Origin: Modestobacter marinus
GTDB lineage: Bacteria > Actinomycetota > Actinomycetes > Mycobacteriales > Geodermatophilaceae
Reading direction: 5' to 3'
Assembly: GCF_019799945.1 (NCBI RefSeq)
Contig: NZ_JABGCH010000003.1
Location: 186,001 to 250,000, forward strand
Length of the DNA stretch: 64,000 bases
Below, piece by piece: positions 53,696 through 60,631 of this stretch. The first letter of the stretch is position 1, and each line of letters opens with the position of its first letter. The notes under the pieces were generated by a model. The model was not told the origin of the DNA, made no database searches, and saw only the letters and a program-made list of their open reading frames with translations. A program made the translations under genes and the position numbers.

Positions 53696-55501
53696 TCAGG
53701 GGACGGTCAGGGTGAAGTCCGGGCGCGGCGCGCCCGAGGGGACGACCCCGCCGGCGGTGAGGGCGTAGCGCATGACGTCGCTGAACACCGGGGCGGCGAC
53801 CTGGCCGCCCTCCGCCGAGCTGGTGGGCCGCTCGAGGTCGACGGCGACCACGTACTGGGGGTCGTCGGCCGGCGCGTACCCGACGAAGGTCGTGAAGTAG
53901 CCACCGCCGGTGTAGCAGCTGCACTCGGGGTTGGCCCGCTGCGCGGTGCCGGTCTTGCCCACGACCCGGAACCCGTCGACCTCCCCGAGCGGCGCGGTGC
54001 CCCCGGGGCCGACCACGGCCTCGAGCATGTAGGTCATCGCCTCGGCGGTGGACTCGCTGACCACCCGGGTGCCCTCCGGGCGTGGGGTGTCGGTGACCGT
54101 GCCGTCGGGGGCGGTGACGGATGCGACGACGCGCGGCGGGATCCGGACGCCGTCGTTGGCCAGCGTCTGGTAGACCGAGGCCATCTGCAGGGTGGTCACC
54201 GAGATGCCCTGGCCGATCGGCACGTTGCCCGCGCGGCTCTCCGTCCAGTCGGCCGAGTCCTCCAGGATGCCCCCGCTCTCCCCGGGCAGCTCGACCCCGG
54301 TCTCCGAGCCGAGGCCGAACGCCCGCAGGTACCGCTCCAGCGTGCCGTCCCCGATCTCGCGGGCCATCATGATCGTGCCGACGTTGCTGGACTTGGCGAG
54401 GATGCCGGTCAGGGTGAAGTTGATCGGCGCGTGGTCGTGGGCGTCGGTGACGACGGTGTCGCCGGCCTGGATGTGCCCGTTGACGCTGAGCACGGTGCCC
54501 GGGGTGGCCTTGCCCTCCTCGACGGCGGCGGCCAGGGTGACCGCCTTCATCACCGAGCCCGGCTCGTAGACGTTGGAGACCACCGGGTTGCCCAGCAGGT
54601 CCGGGTCGGTCTGCGAGTAGTTGCCCGGGTCGTAGCCGGGGCAGGCGGCCATCGCGGCGACCTCGCCGGTCTGCACGTCGAGCACGACGGCGGAGGCCGA
54701 CTTCGTGGCGCCGTCCGCGCAGGCGGTGTCCAGGCGCTCCTGCACCACGTACTGCAGGTCCTCGTCCAGGGTCAGCTGCACGGAGTCGCCGTCGGTCGCT
54801 GCGGTGGTGTCGTCGATGCCCGAGGGGATGGGGTTGCCGCTGCCGTCGACCTCGACCCGCTCCTCGCCGTCGCTGCCGGCGAGCTCCTCCTCGAAGGTCT
54901 GCTCGATGCCCGCCAGGCCCTGACCGTCGACGCCGACGAAGCCGACGATCTGCCCACCGACGGCGCCGGCCGGGTACAGCCGCACCGGGTCGTACTCGTA
55001 CACCAGGCCGCCGAGCCCCAGTTCCCGCACCCGGTCGGCGACGTCCGGGGCGACCTCCTCGGCCAGGACCACGTACCGGGTGTCCCGGGACAGCTTCTCG
55101 GTCAGCTCCTCGGCCGGCACGCCCAGCAGCGTGGTGAGGGCGAGCGCGGTGCGGGCCGGGTCCTCGACCACCTCCGGGTCGGCGACCACCCGCTCCGCGT
55201 CGACGGAGTAGGCGAGCACCTGGCCGTTGCGGTCGGTGATCTGCCCGCGCACGGCCTCGATCGGGTAGGTGCGCATCCGGGAGTCCTCGGCCGCCTGGGC
55301 CAGCGCCGCCCCGTCCACGCCCTGCAGGAACACCAGCCGGCAGACGACCAGGACCAGCAGCAGGACCATGAAGACCATGCCCCACCGGTTGCGGAGGTCC
55401 CGCTGGGCCAGGCCCAGCGGCTCGCGGCGGCGACGTCCCGGCTGGCGCCGGGGACGCAGCGCGCCCGGGCGGTGCGGCGGGAGGTCTCCTGCGGGTGGCA
55501 C
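53696..55501 (-). CDS. ftsI: FtsI/PBP3 septal transpeptidase
   Basis: The class B penicillin-binding protein that cross-links septal peptidoglycan with FtsW. The 601-residue protein has a basic cytoplasmic N-terminus, one transmembrane helix (GMVFMVLLLVLVVCRLVF, about 41-58), the dimerisation domain (RGQITDRNGQVLAYSVDA) and the transpeptidase domain with catalytic Ser in SVMK (316-319), SSN (371-373) and KTG (516-518). No PASTA repeats. An ECSCY pair near 530 could form a disulfide. Start GTG, four bases after ftsL. Confidence 0.96.
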   Translation of the reverse strand: MPPAGDLPPHRPGALRPRRQPGRRRREPLGLAQRDLRNRWGMVFMVLLLVLVVCRLVFLQGVDGAALAQAAEDSRMRTYPIEAVRGQITDRNGQVLAYSVDAERVVADPEVVEDPARTALALTTLLGVPAEELTEKLSRDTRYVVLAEEVAPDVADRVRELGLGGLVYEYDPVRLYPAGAVGGQIVGFVGVDGQGLAGIEQTFEEELAGSDGEERVEVDGSGNPIPSGIDDTTAATDGDSVQLTLDEDLQYVVQERLDTACADGATKSASAVVLDVQTGEVAAMAACPGYDPGNYSQTDPDLLGNPVVSNVYEPGSVMKAVTLAAAVEEGKATPGTVLSVNGHIQAGDTVVTDAHDHAPINFTLTGILAKSSNVGTIMMAREIGDGTLERYLRAFGLGSETGVELPGESGGILEDSADWTESRAGNVPIGQGISVTTLQMASVYQTLANDGVRIPPRVVASVTAPDGTVTDTPRPEGTRVVSESTAEAMTYMLEAVVGPGGTAPLGEVDGFRVVGKTGTAQRANPECSCYTGGGYFTTFVGYAPADDPQYVVAVDLERPTSSAEGGQVAAPVFSDVMRYALTAGGVVPSGAPRPDFTLTVP

Positions 55502-55505
55502 GACT

Positions 55506-56159
55506 TCAGTTCCCCGGGGTCGAGTCGGTCGGTGCGGGTGCGGGTTCCGGTGCGGGTGCGGGTTCCGGTGCGGGTGCGGGTGCGGGTGCGGGTGCGGGTG
55601 CGGGTGCAGGTGCGGGTGCGGGTTCCGGTGCGGGTGCTGGTGCGGGTGCAGGTGCCGGTGCGGGTGCGCGGCCGGGTCCGGGCGCCGGCACGGCGGTGCC
55701 GAGCAGCACCGACGTGCCGTCGGGCTGCAGCACCAGGTGGGCCGCCGCCCCCGGCGGGACCAGCCCGGCCGCGGTGGCGGCGCGAGCGAGCTCGACGGCA
55801 GCGTCGGCAGCGACCACCTGCTGCTCCAGTCGAGCCACCTCCTCGGCCTGCTCGGCGTTTGCGGCGCGCTGCTGGGTGACTTCGAGGGAGTCGACGGCGA
55901 TGGCGGTGTTCAGCAGCAGCAGGCCCAGCGTGGTGGCCACCAGCAGGCCGACCACGAGGACGACGAACGGGGCGCGGCGGGACCGCAGCCGGGTCGTGCG
56001 GGCGCGGGCCGGGGTGCGGCCGGTGCCGGTGCGGTCGGGCACCAGCCGCAGCTGCGGCCGGCTGTGCACCGGGGCCGTGCGGCGGACGGGGACGTGGACC
56101 GGGCCGGTCGCGGTGCTGCGGCCGTGCGGGCGGGTCGGGGTGCGGGTGGGAGCGCTCAT
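55506..56159 (-). CDS. ftsL: FtsL-like division protein with Pro-Ala repeat tail
   Basis: A 217-residue bitopic protein in the ftsL position between rsmH and ftsI. Residues 1-63 are basic and disordered, the transmembrane helix is [19 protein letters not shown] (about 65-83), and a short coiled coil follows ([28 protein letters not shown] split over about 90-118), as in FtsL/FtsB. The extracytoplasmic C-terminus is unusual: about 45 residues of Ala-Pro and Glu-Pro repeats, encoded by a hexamer tandem repeat. The ATG overlaps the rsmH... stop side in the order rsmH-ftsL with four shared bases. Identity rests on position and topology rather than sequence. Confidence 0.87.
   Translation of the reverse strand: MSAPTRTPTRPHGRSTATGPVHVPVRRTAPVHSRPQLRLVPDRTGTGRTPARARTTRLRSRRAPFVVLVVGLLVATTLGLLLLNTAIAVDSLEVTQQRAANAEQAEEVARLEQQVVAADAAVELARAATAAGLVPPGAAAHLVLQPDGTSVLLGTAVPAPGPGRAPAPAPAPAPAPAPEPAPAPAPAPAPAPAPAPAPEPAPAPEPAPAPTDSTPGN
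55529..55672. repeat. GGTGCG hexamer tandem repeat inside ftsL
   Basis: About 22 consecutive hexamers of the form GGTGCG, with variants GGTTCC, GGTGCA, GGTGCT and GGTGCC, occupy the 3' end of ftsL. On the coding strand they give Ala-Pro and Glu-Pro pairs. Because the unit is six bases, gain or loss of units keeps the frame, so the tail length can vary. Confidence 0.9.
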
Positions 56160-57133
56160 GCCGCCCGCCGGATCCGCTCGGCGGCCCGCACCCGTGCCGA
56201 GGCGGCCCGCGGGTTCGCTGCGACCTCGTTCTCGCTGGGCGCCTCACCGCCCCGGGTGACCAGCCGCAGGACGGGTGCGTGCTCGGGCATCGGCACGGGC
56301 ATCTCCGGTGGGGTGCGATCGGTCGCCTCGGCGGCCAGGGTCTGCTTCACGATGCGGTCCTCCAGCGAGTGGAACGTGATCACCACGACCCGCCCGCCGA
56401 CGGCCAGCGCGTCGATCGCGGCGGGCAGGGCCCGGGTGAGGACCCCGAGCTCGTCGTTGACCTCGATCCGCAGCGCCTGGAAGGCCCGCTTGGCCGGGTG
56501 GCCGCCGGTGCGGCGGGTGGCGGCCGGGATGGCGGCGCGCACCACCTCGGCGAGCCGGCCGGTGCTGGTGAACGGCTCGCGGGCCCGCTCGCGCTCGATG
56601 GCGGCGGCGATGCGGGCGGCGAACCGCTCCTCGCCGTAGACCCGCAGCACCCGGGCCAGCTCGGTGCGCGAGTAGGTGTTCACCACGTCGGCCGCGGTGC
56701 GCGGCATGGACGGGTCCATCCGCATGTCCAGCGGGGCGTCGGCGGAGTAGCTGAAGCCCCGGGTGGGACGGTCCAGCTGCAGGGAGGAGACCCCGAGGTC
56801 GAACAGCACCCCCTGCACCTCCGCCACGCCGAGCCGGTTCAGGACGTCGGGCAGCTCGTCGAAGACGGCGGGCACGAGGGTGGCCCGGTCGGCGTGCCCG
56901 GCGGCCGCGATCCGGGCGGTGGCCTCGGCGCGGGCGTCGGGGTCGCGGTCGAGCCCGATCAGCCGCAGCTGCGGATGGGCGCCGAGGAGGGCCAGCGAGT
57001 GGCCGGCCAGGCCGAGCGTGCAGTCGACGAGGACGGCGCCGGGAGCGCTCAGCGGTGGGGCGAGCAGCTCGGTGACCCGGTCGAGGAGGACGGGGACGTG
57101 CAGCGCGGGCCCGGTGGGCTCGGTGCTGCTCAT
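56156..57133 (-). CDS. rsmH: 16S rRNA (cytosine-1402-N4)-methyltransferase RsmH
   Basis: Methylates C1402 in the decoding centre of 16S rRNA with SAM. The 325-residue protein shows [28 protein letters not shown] (SAM loop, a GxxGH-like variant), [30 protein letters not shown] and [23 protein letters not shown] precedes the ATG. A 398-bp gap with four inverted repeats lies between it and mraZ, unusually long for this gene pair. Confidence 0.97.
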   Translation of the reverse strand: MSSTEPTGPALHVPVLLDRVTELLAPPLSAPGAVLVDCTLGLAGHSLALLGAHPQLRLIGLDRDPDARAEATARIAAAGHADRATLVPAVFDELPDVLNRLGVAEVQGVLFDLGVSSLQLDRPTRGFSYSADAPLDMRMDPSMPRTAADVVNTYSRTELARVLRVYGEERFAARIAAAIERERAREPFTSTGRLAEVVRAAIPAATRRTGGHPAKRAFQALRIEVNDELGVLTRALPAAIDALAVGGRVVVITFHSLEDRIVKQTLAAEATDRTPPEMPVPMPEHAPVLRLVTRGGEAPSENEVAANPRAASARVRAAERIRRAA

Positions 57134-57531
57134 CGACTGTCCTCCGGGGGGCTCTGGGGTCGGGCGCTCCAGGGAAGTGGGGAGCAGTGGGGACCGTGGA
57201 GCGAGGTGGCGCCCGGGTGGGGCGCCGCCTCGGCCCGCCGCCCCGTCGGGCCCGCCTGGCGCCGGGGAAGCGGTACCAGGAGGAGCCCGGGTGGGGCGGC
57301 TGGGCGGGCAGGGCGGGTGGAGCGGTCGCGCGGTGCGGGCGCCGAGCCGAGGGGGAGTCGGCTCGCCGTCCGGGCGGGCGCCGAGCCGGGGGGAAGTCGG
57401 CTCGCCGTCCTAGAGGCGGCGGTGGGCCCGAGCCGGGGGGAAGTCGGCTCGCGACCCGGTGCTGGTCGAGCCGCGGGGAAGTCGGCTCGACCGGAGGTCT
57501 GCGGTGGGGGCTGGTGGGCGGCTGCCTGCGC
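57134..57531. repeat. Array of four conserved inverted repeats in the mraZ-rsmH gap
   Basis: The 398-bp gap holds no gene. Four copies of CGAGCCG-(about 9 nt)-CGGCTCG lie at 57343-57365, 57382-57404, 57429-57451 and 57466-57490, at centre distances of 39, 47 and 38 bp. The loop is also conserved: GGGGGAAGT in copies 2 and 3, CGGGGAAGT in copy 4, AGGGGGAGT in copy 1. As RNA from the mraZ promoter each forms a short hairpin with a pyrimidine-rich loop. Loop conservation suggests recognition by a protein or RNA rather than simple termination. Confidence 0.82.
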
Positions 57532-57966
57532 TCAGGACAGCGTGGGCATCCCCTCGCTCTCCATCGCGGCGTAGACGGCCTCCTGCTCGGCCACGTAGGC
57601 GTCCCAGGTGGCGGCGTCCCAGATCTCGAACCGGGTGTCGACCCCGACCACGACGACGTCGCGGTCCAGGCCGGCGTACTCGCGCAGGTTGGCGGGGATC
57701 GTTATGCGGCCGGTCTTGTCCGGCTCGACCTCGACCATCGAGCCGAAGCTCATCCGGGCGTGCATGCGGGCGGCGTTGGTGTCGGCGGGCGCCATGGACT
57801 TCAGCGCGGCGCTCTGCTCGGCGACCCGGGTCATGGTGAGGCCGTAGACGCAGCGCTCCTGGCCCTTCTTGATCACCATGCCGCCGGCCACGAGCTCGCG
57901 GTAGCGGACGGGGAGCGCGAGCCGGCCCTTCTCGTCGAGGCGCAGGGGGTAGCTCCCGACGAACAC
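57532..57966 (-). CDS. mraZ: Transcriptional regulator MraZ
   Basis: The DNA-binding regulator that opens the division and cell-wall cluster. The 144-residue protein contains two SpoVT/AbrB-like repeats: FVGSYPLRLDEKGRLALPVR at the start and VEVEPDKTGRITIPANLREY in the middle. MraZ proteins bind TGGGN repeats in their own promoter, and such boxes are present upstream at 58052-58076. The GTG (FVGSYPLRL) was chosen because it gives the family-typical N-terminus; GGGGGGTGA just upstream serves as ribosome binding site. Longer upstream reading lacks family similarity. Confidence 0.96.
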   Translation of the reverse strand: MFVGSYPLRLDEKGRLALPVRYRELVAGGMVIKKGQERCVYGLTMTRVAEQSAALKSMAPADTNAARMHARMSFGSMVEVEPDKTGRITIPANLREYAGLDRDVVVVGVDTRFEIWDAATWDAYVAEQEAVYAAMESEGMPTLS

Positions 57967-58051
57967 CGGATCACCCCCCGCATCTGGCCGCCTCCTGTGG
58001 CTCTGACGGGCGCCTTCCGTGGCCCCGACCTCCCCATTGCGCGACACAGTA

Positions 58052-58076
58052 ACCCACTGGCCCCCACTGGACACCA
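58052..58076 (-). promoter_or_regulatory. MraZ operator: three TGGGN-type boxes
   Basis: On the minus strand TGGTG, TGGGG and TGGGT follow each other with 5-nt spacers (TCCAG and GCCAG), i.e. one box per helical turn. MraZ is known to bind TGGGN repeats spaced by 5 nt. The array lies 86 bases upstream of the mraZ GTG in the 260-bp divergent gap to the MoxR gene, so autoregulation of the whole cluster is likely. Confidence 0.78.
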
Positions 58077-58213
58077 CTCCACGCCGTACCCGACCCCCGT
58101 CCCCACCACGCCCCACCGGCGCATCCGGCGCCCGGTCTCCGCACCCCCCGGCCGGTGCGGCCGGCGAGGCGGTGACCAGCGCGGGAGCCGCCCGCGAGGT
58201 GGCGCGCAGCACG

Positions 58214-58219
58214 TACCGT
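58214..58219 (+). promoter_or_regulatory. -10 element of a leaderless promoter (TACCGT)
   Basis: TACCGT is followed after seven bases by the GTG at 58227. It sets the start of the MoxR ATPase gene over an in-frame GTG three codons earlier, which overlaps the hexamer. Confidence 0.58.
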
Positions 58220-58226
58220 GGGCCGG

Positions 58227-59246
58227 GTGACGGAGGGCACGGCGGAGCTGCGGTCGGAGCACGGGAGGGCGGGCCTCGTCAGCGGCCCCGGCGACCCGGC
58301 GGGCGAGGTCGACGTCGCGGCAGAGGGAGCCCGGCTGGCCGCCGCGATGAGCCGGGTGGTGGAGGGCAAGCCCGACGTCGTCCGGCTCGCGCTGGCGGTC
58401 CTGCTCGCCGAGGGGCACCTCCTGATCGAGGACGTTCCCGGGGTCGGGAAGACCACACTGGCCAAGGCCCTGGCCCGGTCGATCGACGGCACCGTGCGCC
58501 GCATCCAGTTCACCCCGGACCTGCTGCCCAGCGACGTCACCGGCGTGGCCGTGTACGACCAGGAGACCCGGGCCTTCGAGTTCAAGCCGGGCGCGGTGTT
58601 CGCCAACGTGGTCGTCGCCGACGAGATCAACCGCGCCTCGCCGAAGACCCAGTCGGCGCTGCTGGAGTGCATGGAGGAGCGCCAGGTCACCGTCGACGGC
58701 GTCACCTACGAGCTGGCCCGGCCGTTCATGGTGGTCGCGACGCAGAACCCGCTGGAGATGGAGGGCACCTATCCCCTCCCCGAGGCCCAGCGCGACCGGT
58801 TCACCGCCCGGGTCTCGATGGGCTACCCCGACCGGGAGGCCGAGCTGGCGATGCTCGACGAGCGGGCGACGGCCGACCCGCTCACCGACCTGTCGCCGGT
58901 CCTGGACGCCGCCGGGGTGCGCGCCCTGGTCGCCGCCACGGCCCGGCTGCACGTCGCCGAGCCGCTGCGCCGCTACGTCGTCTCCCTGGTGGAGGCCACC
59001 CGCCGCTCCCCCGACCTGCGCCTGGGCGCCTCGCCGCGGGCCGGGCTGCAGCTGCTACGCGCGGCCCGGGCGACCGCGGCGCTGGCCGGCCGGGACCACG
59101 TGCTGCCCGACGACGTCCAGGCCATGGCCGTCCCGGTCCTGGCCCACCGGCTGCTGCTCACCCCCGACGCCACCCTCGCCCGGCGGGACGCCCAGCGGGT
59201 CGTCACCGACCTGCTCGACACCGTCCCGGTCCACGGCGGGCGCTGA
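58227..59246 (+). CDS. MoxR-family AAA ATPase
   Basis: A 339-residue chaperone-like AAA+ ATPase. Walker A is EDVPGVGKTTLAKALA, Walker B is VVADEINRASPKTQSALLE, the sensor region is VATQNPLEMEGTYPLPEAQRDRF, and a C-terminal lid helix domain follows. MoxR ATPases usually act with DUF58 or VWA proteins to mature other complexes. Here the next two genes encode a DUF58 protein and a transglutaminase-like membrane protein, the standard actinobacterial trio, placed beside the dcw cluster. Substrate unknown. Confidence 0.94.
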   Translation: MTEGTAELRSEHGRAGLVSGPGDPAGEVDVAAEGARLAAAMSRVVEGKPDVVRLALAVLLAEGHLLIEDVPGVGKTTLAKALARSIDGTVRRIQFTPDLLPSDVTGVAVYDQETRAFEFKPGAVFANVVVADEINRASPKTQSALLECMEERQVTVDGVTYELARPFMVVATQNPLEMEGTYPLPEAQRDRFTARVSMGYPDREAELAMLDERATADPLTDLSPVLDAAGVRALVAATARLHVAEPLRRYVVSLVEATRRSPDLRLGASPRAGLQLLRAARATAALAGRDHVLPDDVQAMAVPVLAHRLLLTPDATLARRDAQRVVTDLLDTVPVHGGR

Positions 59247-59266
59247 CCGGTCCCCGCAGGCTCCCG

Positions 59267-60631
59267 ATGGCGCACAACCGGCTCACCGACGCCGCCTCCT
59301 CGCTCACCCTCCGTGGTCGCTGCCTGGTCGCCGCCGGCCTCACGCTCGGCCTGCTCGGCGCGCTGCTCGGCGAGCGGTCGCTGATCCAGCTGGCAGTGTT
59401 CGTGCTCGCGCTGCCCGTCCTGTCCGCGGTCGGTGTGGCCCGGCAGCGCTTCCGCATCGCCACCCGCCGCACCGTCACCCCGGTCCGCGTTCCCCGCGGC
59501 GCGGACGCCGAGGTGCTCCTGGAGATCGCGAACACCGACACCCGGTCCGGCGGGCTCTGGCTGCTCAGCGAGCAGGTGCCCCCGCACATCGGGGTGCGGC
59601 CCCGGTTCGTGGTGGAACGGCTGGCACCCGGGGCCTCGGCCGCCTTCCGCTACCGGGTGCACGGCGGCCGGCGCGGGCGCTCCCCGCTGGGCCCCCTGCG
59701 GCTGCGGCTGGTCGACCCGTTCGGGCTGGTGCTGCGGACCGCGGCCGGCACCGACACCGGCACGCTCCTGGTCGTGCCGCGGGTGCGGCCGCTGCTGGGC
59801 AGCGGCCCGCTGGCCGGCAGCGGCGGCAGCGACGGCGAGGGCGCGCGCCGGTCGATCGCCGTCCACGGGGAGGACGACGTCAGCACCCGGGAGTACCGGC
59901 ACGGCGACGACCTGCGGCTCGTGCACTGGCGCGCCACCGCCCGCACCGGAGAGCTGATGGTGCGCCTGGAGGAGCGACCCTGGCGGGCGGCGGCCACGCT
60001 GCTGCTCGACACCCGGGCAGCCGGCCACCTGCTGGGCGGGGCGGCGACCGGCCCCGCCGGCGACCCGGCCCCGCCGTCGGACTCCCTGGAGTGGGTCGTG
60101 GAGGCGGCTGCCAGCATCGGCACCCACCTGCTGCGTCGCGGCGCCGGACTGCGCGTCGTCACCGACGGCGGCGAGCTGACCTCGGCCGTCGGCCGCGGGC
60201 GGTTGGGGCCCGAGGAGCTCCTCGAGCAGCTCGCCCAGCTCGGCGCCTCCCGTGTCCCCCGGCTCCACCTGGCGGTCGACGCGCTGCGCCGGGTGTCCGC
60301 GGAGGGTCCGGCGGTGTGCCTGCTCGGTCTGCTGGACCCGGACGACGTCGCCCCGCTCGCACGGGCCCGTTCCGGCCCCGGCACCGACGTCGCCGTGCTG
60401 CTCGACCCCGCCGCCTGGCTCGACGCCGGGGCCAACCGCGGGCGCCGGGCCACCTCCTCCTCGGCCCGCAGCGAGCTGGTCGGCCGCCAGCAGCGCACGG
60501 CCGACCTGCTGCGTGCCGCCGGCTGGCAGGTCGTCCTGATGAGCCCCGCCCAGACCGTCGAGCAGGTCTGGCAGCTGATGCGCCCGACGCCGGCCGGCCG
60601 TACCGCGCACCCGACGGGGATGCCCTCGTGA
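59267..60631 (+). CDS. DUF58-domain membrane protein
   Basis: A 454-residue protein with two N-terminal transmembrane helices (LVAAGLTLGLLGALLGE and LIQLAVFVLALPVLSAVGV), an Ig-like/beta region (about 65-175) and the DUF58 core with STREYRHGDDLRLVHWRATARTG split across about 205-225 and LMVRLEERPWRAAATLLLD. DUF58 is a VWA-like fold partner of MoxR ATPases. It starts 20 bases after the MoxR gene and overlaps the transglutaminase gene by four bases (GTGA). Confidence 0.92.
   Translation: MAHNRLTDAASSLTLRGRCLVAAGLTLGLLGALLGERSLIQLAVFVLALPVLSAVGVARQRFRIATRRTVTPVRVPRGADAEVLLEIANTDTRSGGLWLLSEQVPPHIGVRPRFVVERLAPGASAAFRYRVHGGRRGRSPLGPLRLRLVDPFGLVLRTAAGTDTGTLLVVPRVRPLLGSGPLAGSGGSDGEGARRSIAVHGEDDVSTREYRHGDDLRLVHWRATARTGELMVRLEERPWRAAATLLLDTRAAGHLLGGAATGPAGDPAPPSDSLEWVVEAAASIGTHLLRRGAGLRVVTDGGELTSAVGRGRLGPEELLEQLAQLGASRVPRLHLAVDALRRVSAEGPAVCLLGLLDPDDVAPLARARSGPGTDVAVLLDPAAWLDAGANRGRRATSSSARSELVGRQQRTADLLRAAGWQVVLMSPAQTVEQVWQLMRPTPAGRTAHPTGMPS

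Noticed and set aside
57155-57192. TGGGG-AGCAG-TGGGG on the plus strand near rsmH as a second MraZ site
   Set aside because: The two boxes have the right 5-nt spacing but point against the operon and lie downstream of mraZ in G-rich sequence; a chance match is more likely.
57343-57490. CRISPR array in the mraZ-rsmH gap
   Set aside because: The repeats are short inverted repeats with spacers of about 16-25 bases, themselves G-rich and partly similar, and no cas genes are near.
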